Below, one piece after another: positions 5,718 to 8,194 of a DNA stretch of 8,194 bases (position 1 is its first letter; every line of letters begins with the position of its first letter). The notes beneath the pieces were generated by a model. The model worked only from the letters and a program-made list of their open reading frames with translations, ran no database searches and was not told where the DNA came from. Where the stretch lies: the NCBI GenBank assembly GCA_002296125.1, contig DBHI01000113.1, forward strand, positions 1 to 8,194. Reading direction: 5' to 3'. This DNA comes from Anaerolineales bacterium UBA832 (GTDB taxonomy: Bacteria > Chloroflexota > Anaerolineae > Anaerolineales > UBA11657). The position numbers and the translations under genes are program-made.

Positions 5718-6329
5718 CTATCGCCATAACTTGTTTTCGAAATGCACGAAATCAATCAGGAACGTAGAGCATAACACTAGCAGCTTAATATTATCGTTCC
5801 AATCAGCTGGTAAATTTATATTAAAGCAGTCCGCATCACTTAGCGCCTCCTTAATTACTCCTCCCCATTCCTTTACCACCGCACCACATATCTTGCCATC
5901 TGCTCCTTTAATACTAAATGTACGCGGACTAAACAAACGAGCTTCTATACTAAAACATATATCATCATCAATTACATTTACAATATAAATATTATGGTTA
6001 GCAGAAAATCTCTTCTCGACACTGCCAATAATCACTCCTAACGATGTCTCAACCACTATTTTGTTAGCTAAATTAAATGGGCGTCGGATCCGAATAATAC
6101 CTTCATTACTCTTTACATCAACCAACTCAATCTCAAATGGCCTTGCCGACCTAAGCAACACACGAACAAATCTATTTATTATTCCGCCTTCCTTTTCAAC
6201 GGCGACAAATAATCTCTCATCACCACTACTTACACAGTAGCGGTTTTGACCCTCAAGTCCGCTAACTATCTCCCTCCATTCCTTTTCTTGATTAATTTGA
6301 AAACTGTCAAAGGATTGCAATTTTAACAT
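5718..6329 (-). CDS. phospholipid scramblase-family (tubby-like C-terminal fold) protein
   Basis: A 203-aa protein with the whole pattern of the scramblase/LURP-one-related family: NRYCVSSGDERLFVAVEKE, SARPFEIELVDVKSNEGIIRIRRPF, a GVIIGSVEKRF strand, FSIKGADGKICGAVVKEWGG, KEALSDADCFNINLP, and the terminal helix LLVLCSTFLIDFVHFE, which closely mirrors the end of eukaryotic scramblases. These fold as a 12-stranded barrel around a central hydrophobic helix. Bacterial members are uncharacterised, and lipid scrambling should not be assumed. The start is ATG 6329 because AGGAG lies 6 nt upstream; a TTG at 6374 in the same frame has no ribosome site. It is third in the minus-strand operon after scpA and the nitrilase gene, 52 bp past the nitrilase stop. 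No signal peptide is visible, so it is probably cytoplasmic or membrane-associated. Confidence 0.85.
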   Translation of the reverse strand: MLKLQSFDSFQINQEKEWREIVSGLEGQNRYCVSSGDERLFVAVEKEGGIINRFVRVLLRSARPFEIELVDVKSNEGIIRIRRPFNLANKIVVETSLGVIIGSVEKRFSANHNIYIVNVIDDDICFSIEARLFSPRTFSIKGADGKICGAVVKEWGGVIKEALSDADCFNINLPADWNDNIKLLVLCSTFLIDFVHFENKLWR

Positions 6330-6381
6330 AGTATTCTCCTGAATGAGTACCTCAATACTAGATTGAAGAATCAAATATTTG

Positions 6382-7233
6382 TCAGTCTCTACCAGGGCTT
6401 TTCAATGAATGATGCTCAACTATTTTGCTATACATTTCCGGCCTTCGATCTGCAATTCGATTAGTCATATGATCAGCCCCCTCATGAACCCTCAATTTGT
6501 TACTAGCTTTCAATGGGTCAATATCAGCATATAAAACAACTTCCTCATCAGGTCCAGCCAACGCTAACACATCACCATTAGGAGAACAAATGCTACTAGC
6601 TCCAATAAATTGATTCCCATTTTCGCTTCCAACTCTATTTACAGCAATATAATAAACTCCATTTTCCATGGCTCTCGTTCTAATCACATTTTCAGCAATA
6701 CACTTAGCAGGAGGAGGCCAATTTGTAGACAAAACAATTAACTCTGCCCCCAACAGTGTAAGTATTCTCGCTACCTCAGGAAAGCCCGCATCATAACAAA
6801 TATTAAGACCAATATTTACTCCTCCCATACTCACAACAGAGAATTCTTTGTCACCATACGAAGTAAATCTATCAACTCCTAAATATGGTAAATGAATTTT
6901 ACGATAAGATGCTAATACGCCTTCTGAACCTATTAATACAAGGGAATTAAATACTCCTCCATTCTCTGCATTTTCCAATAATCCAACCACTGCAGACCCT
7001 CCAAAAGCATGACACATTTCTTGTATTTTACTTGTAGATGGACCCGGAATATCTTCAGCGTATACCAATGCCTCTTTGAAACTATCAAAACAATAGCCTG
7101 CAACTGAACATTCAGGAAATACCACTAGCTCTGCGCCATTACTTCTAGCTTCTTGATAAAACTTTGACATATTGCTTAAGTTCGACTCAACATCACCAAT
7201 TCTAATGTCACACTGTACACCAGCTATTTTCAT
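6382..7233 (-). CDS. carbon-nitrogen hydrolase (nitrilase superfamily)
   Basis: A 283-aa enzyme with the complete nitrilase-superfamily triad: Glu41 in VVFPECSVAGY, Lys112 in SYRKIHLP and nucleophile Cys146 in GLNICYDAGFPE. These enzymes are cytoplasmic amidases, nitrilases or carbamoylases that hydrolyse non-peptide C-N bonds through a thioester. The sequence runs from strand MKIAGVQCDI to a C-terminal DRRPEMYSKIV, typical of aliphatic amidase-like branches, so an amidase is more likely than a true nitrilase. The substrate is not deducible. The start ATG at 7233 has a strong Shine-Dalgarno GGGGAG with a 6-nt spacer. It lies 37 bp downstream of scpA in the same direction, and the ScpB gene often found after scpA is not here. 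It ends with TGA, so ordinary TGA stops coexist with the Sec TGA of selD. Confidence 0.93.
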   Translation of the reverse strand: MKIAGVQCDIRIGDVESNLSNMSKFYQEARSNGAELVVFPECSVAGYCFDSFKEALVYAEDIPGPSTSKIQEMCHAFGGSAVVGLLENAENGGVFNSLVLIGSEGVLASYRKIHLPYLGVDRFTSYGDKEFSVVSMGGVNIGLNICYDAGFPEVARILTLLGAELIVLSTNWPPPAKCIAENVIRTRAMENGVYYIAVNRVGSENGNQFIGASSICSPNGDVLALAGPDEEVVLYADIDPLKASNKLRVHEGADHMTNRIADRRPEMYSKIVEHHSLKSPGRD

Positions 7234-7270
7234 ATTATTCTCCCCAAAACAAGCTTACGCTCATAACATC

Positions 7271-8071
7271 TTAATTTTTTGTTGTATTTTCTCCAGATTG
7301 ATCGAGTTCACTGCTGAAGCCATCTATTTCTGTTTCGCTCCACTCACCTAACCTTATGATATCAATATCGCCAAATAGATCAGTCTGCTCAGTCTTAACC
7401 ATATTACGCCGAGTTAACTCGAGTACACCCAAGAACGTCGCGATAATTTCAGTCCTAGTATTCTTTCGCCCATTGCTACTAAGCACAGAAAAAAAACTTA
7501 CTCTTAATTTGTTTCTCATAGAAACTGCAATATTTCTAATACTATCTTTTACAGTGATTCTTGGCCTACCTACAACTTCAGATACCGATTTCTTTATGAT
7601 CTTTGGCTTATTTAAAACATATATCATCATCTGTCTCAAACTCTCAAGGTCTACGTCCTCTAAATCCAACTTTTTATCAATAATAACAGGCGCACCAATT
7701 CGCACAAAGGATCTAAGACCAGCTCTATTTCGATTGTCTAACCACTGAGAAGCACCCTTATATTTTTTGTATATAAGCAGTTGTCTAACTAAGTCGTCTC
7801 CATGATCAACCTCCCCTTCTTCAACAAGAGGAGGTTTAGGTAATAATGATTGAGACTTTATGAGAACCAGCTTAGCAGCTACCACGATAAAGTCTGCTAT
7901 ACTTTCAACCTTATTTTTGTCAATACCAGATATCTTGCGAATATATTGATCAGTCACCAATGCAAGGGAAATTTCAGTAATATCTAACTCCTGCCTCTCA
8001 ATAAGTTTCAACAGTAAATCAAGAGGTCCAGAGAATGAAGGAATAGTTACATTATATGAAGTTTGATACAT
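7271..8071 (-). CDS. scpA: segregation and condensation protein A
   Basis: ScpA is the kleisin subunit that, with ScpB, closes the SMC ring in chromosome condensation and segregation. The 266-aa frame opens with the kleisin N-domain that binds the SMC neck (FSGPLDLLLKLIERQELDITEISLALVTDQYI), continues with DFIVVAAKLVLIKSQSLLP, has a variable middle, and ends with a winged-helix domain (TRTEIIATFLGVLELTRRNMV, FGDIDIIRL) that binds the SMC head. Length is normal. The start ATG 8071 is chosen because the domain begins there and an extended -10 lies 7 nt upstream. A longer frame from ATG 8161 abuts the divergent tRNA and adds 30 residues unlike ScpA. It heads the operon with the nitrilase and scramblase genes; no scpB is visible. 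Confidence 0.95.
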   Translation of the reverse strand: MYQTSYNVTIPSFSGPLDLLLKLIERQELDITEISLALVTDQYIRKISGIDKNKVESIADFIVVAAKLVLIKSQSLLPKPPLVEEGEVDHGDDLVRQLLIYKKYKGASQWLDNRNRAGLRSFVRIGAPVIIDKKLDLEDVDLESLRQMMIYVLNKPKIIKKSVSEVVGRPRITVKDSIRNIAVSMRNKLRVSFFSVLSSNGRKNTRTEIIATFLGVLELTRRNMVKTEQTDLFGDIDIIRLGEWSETEIDGFSSELDQSGENTTKN

Positions 8072-8078
8072 ACAAAAG

Positions 8079-8087
8079 ATAATACCA
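8079..8087 (-). promoter_or_regulatory. extended -10 promoter of scpA (leaderless geometry)
   Basis: The minus strand reads TG-G-TATTAT (hexamer plus 8079-8084, 5/6), with seven nucleotides before the ATG at 8071. The expected transcription start is at the start codon. No Shine-Dalgarno sequence lies between. The -35 is weak. Confidence 0.55.
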
Positions 8088-8120
8088 CGGCTTTCAATAA
8101 TGCAACATAGACTGTGACGA

Positions 8121-8149
8121 TTGACTAACTTGCAGTCATATGTTAAACT
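8121..8149 (+). promoter_or_regulatory. promoter of the initiator tRNA gene
   Basis: TTGACT (8121-8126, 5/6), a 17-nt spacer and TAAACT (8144-8149, 4/6). Transcription would start near 8156, a few bases before the mature tRNA 5' end at 8162. It lies back to back with the scpA promoter in the 90-bp gap. Confidence 0.45.
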
Positions 8150-8161
8150 CAAAATTATCAT

Positions 8162-8194
8162 TGCGGGGTAGAGCAGTGGCAGCTCGTCGGGCTC
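8162..8194 (+). tRNA. initiator tRNA-fMet(CAT), 5' part, cut by the window edge
   Basis: The visible sequence is the 5' half of a bacterial initiator tRNA: acceptor strand TGCGGGG and T8, then a D-arm GAGC/GCTC with a 7-nt loop containing GG. The anticodon stem TCGGG carries the three G residues (29-31) special to initiators. The window ends after C34, the first base of a probable CAT anticodon. A11:T24 in the D-stem is another initiator hallmark. Position 1 is T here, where E. coli has an unpaired C1; its partner at 72 is outside the window. Confidence 0.85.

Noticed and set aside
7356..7748. 130-codon plus-strand frame inside scpA
   Set aside because: Low-complexity reading antisense to the ScpA C-terminal domain; no family resemblance.
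8072..8161. 30-codon N-terminal extension of scpA
   Set aside because: The residues do not resemble ScpA, and the start would directly abut the divergent tRNA and span both promoters.

Overview
The window is AT-rich bacterial chromosome, densely coded, with no gap above about 140 bp and no mobile element, CRISPR array or rRNA. The gene set points to Chloroflexota, possibly a SAR202/Dehalococcoidia-like lineage: ScpA, an FhaA/FhaB-like forkhead-associated pair, SelD, a J-like/transmembrane/SH3b protein with a Thr/Pro-rich linker, DinB-like hydrolase-fold paralogs and a bacterial scramblase homolog. This placement is inference from protein flavour and not proven by the sequence.

Layout. 1-20 (-): first codons of a gene running off the left edge. 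87-980 (-): membrane protein with J-like and SH3b domains. 1070-1399 (+): MIP18/DUF59 (SufT-like) Fe-S maturation protein. 1411-2496 (-): selD, read through an in-frame TGA as selenocysteine. 2569-3342 and 3348-3761 (+): FhaA-like and FhaB-like FHA proteins. On the minus strand, 5258 down to 3804: two tandem DinB-like paralogs and a pentapeptide-repeat protein, probably one operon. 5398-5694 (+): small ABM-fold protein. On the minus strand, 8071 down to 5718: scpA, a nitrilase-superfamily hydrolase and a scramblase-family protein, probably one operon. 8162-8194 (+): 5' half of an initiator tRNA cut by the window edge.

Two observations stand out. First, selD is longer than its longest stop-free frame: an ATG at 2496 opens a reading frame through TGA at codon 26, exactly where E. 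coli SelD has catalytic Cys17. A 10-bp hairpin with an AGGUC loop follows the TGA at bacterial SECIS distance, so the organism should decode selenocysteine. Second, several genes that face a divergent neighbour (selD, fhaA, scpA and less clearly the gene at 980) have an extended -10 motif (TGN + TANNAT-like) only 5-7 nt before the start codon and no convincing Shine-Dalgarno site. Their mRNAs should therefore be leaderless. Genes inside operons mostly have good Shine-Dalgarno sequences (GGAG/AGGAG).

Functionally the window is mixed: chromosome condensation (ScpA), selenium metabolism (SelD), Fe-S maturation, phosphothreonine signalling (FHA pair) and several small metabolic or stress proteins. 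I see no obvious defence, secretion or biosynthetic system.
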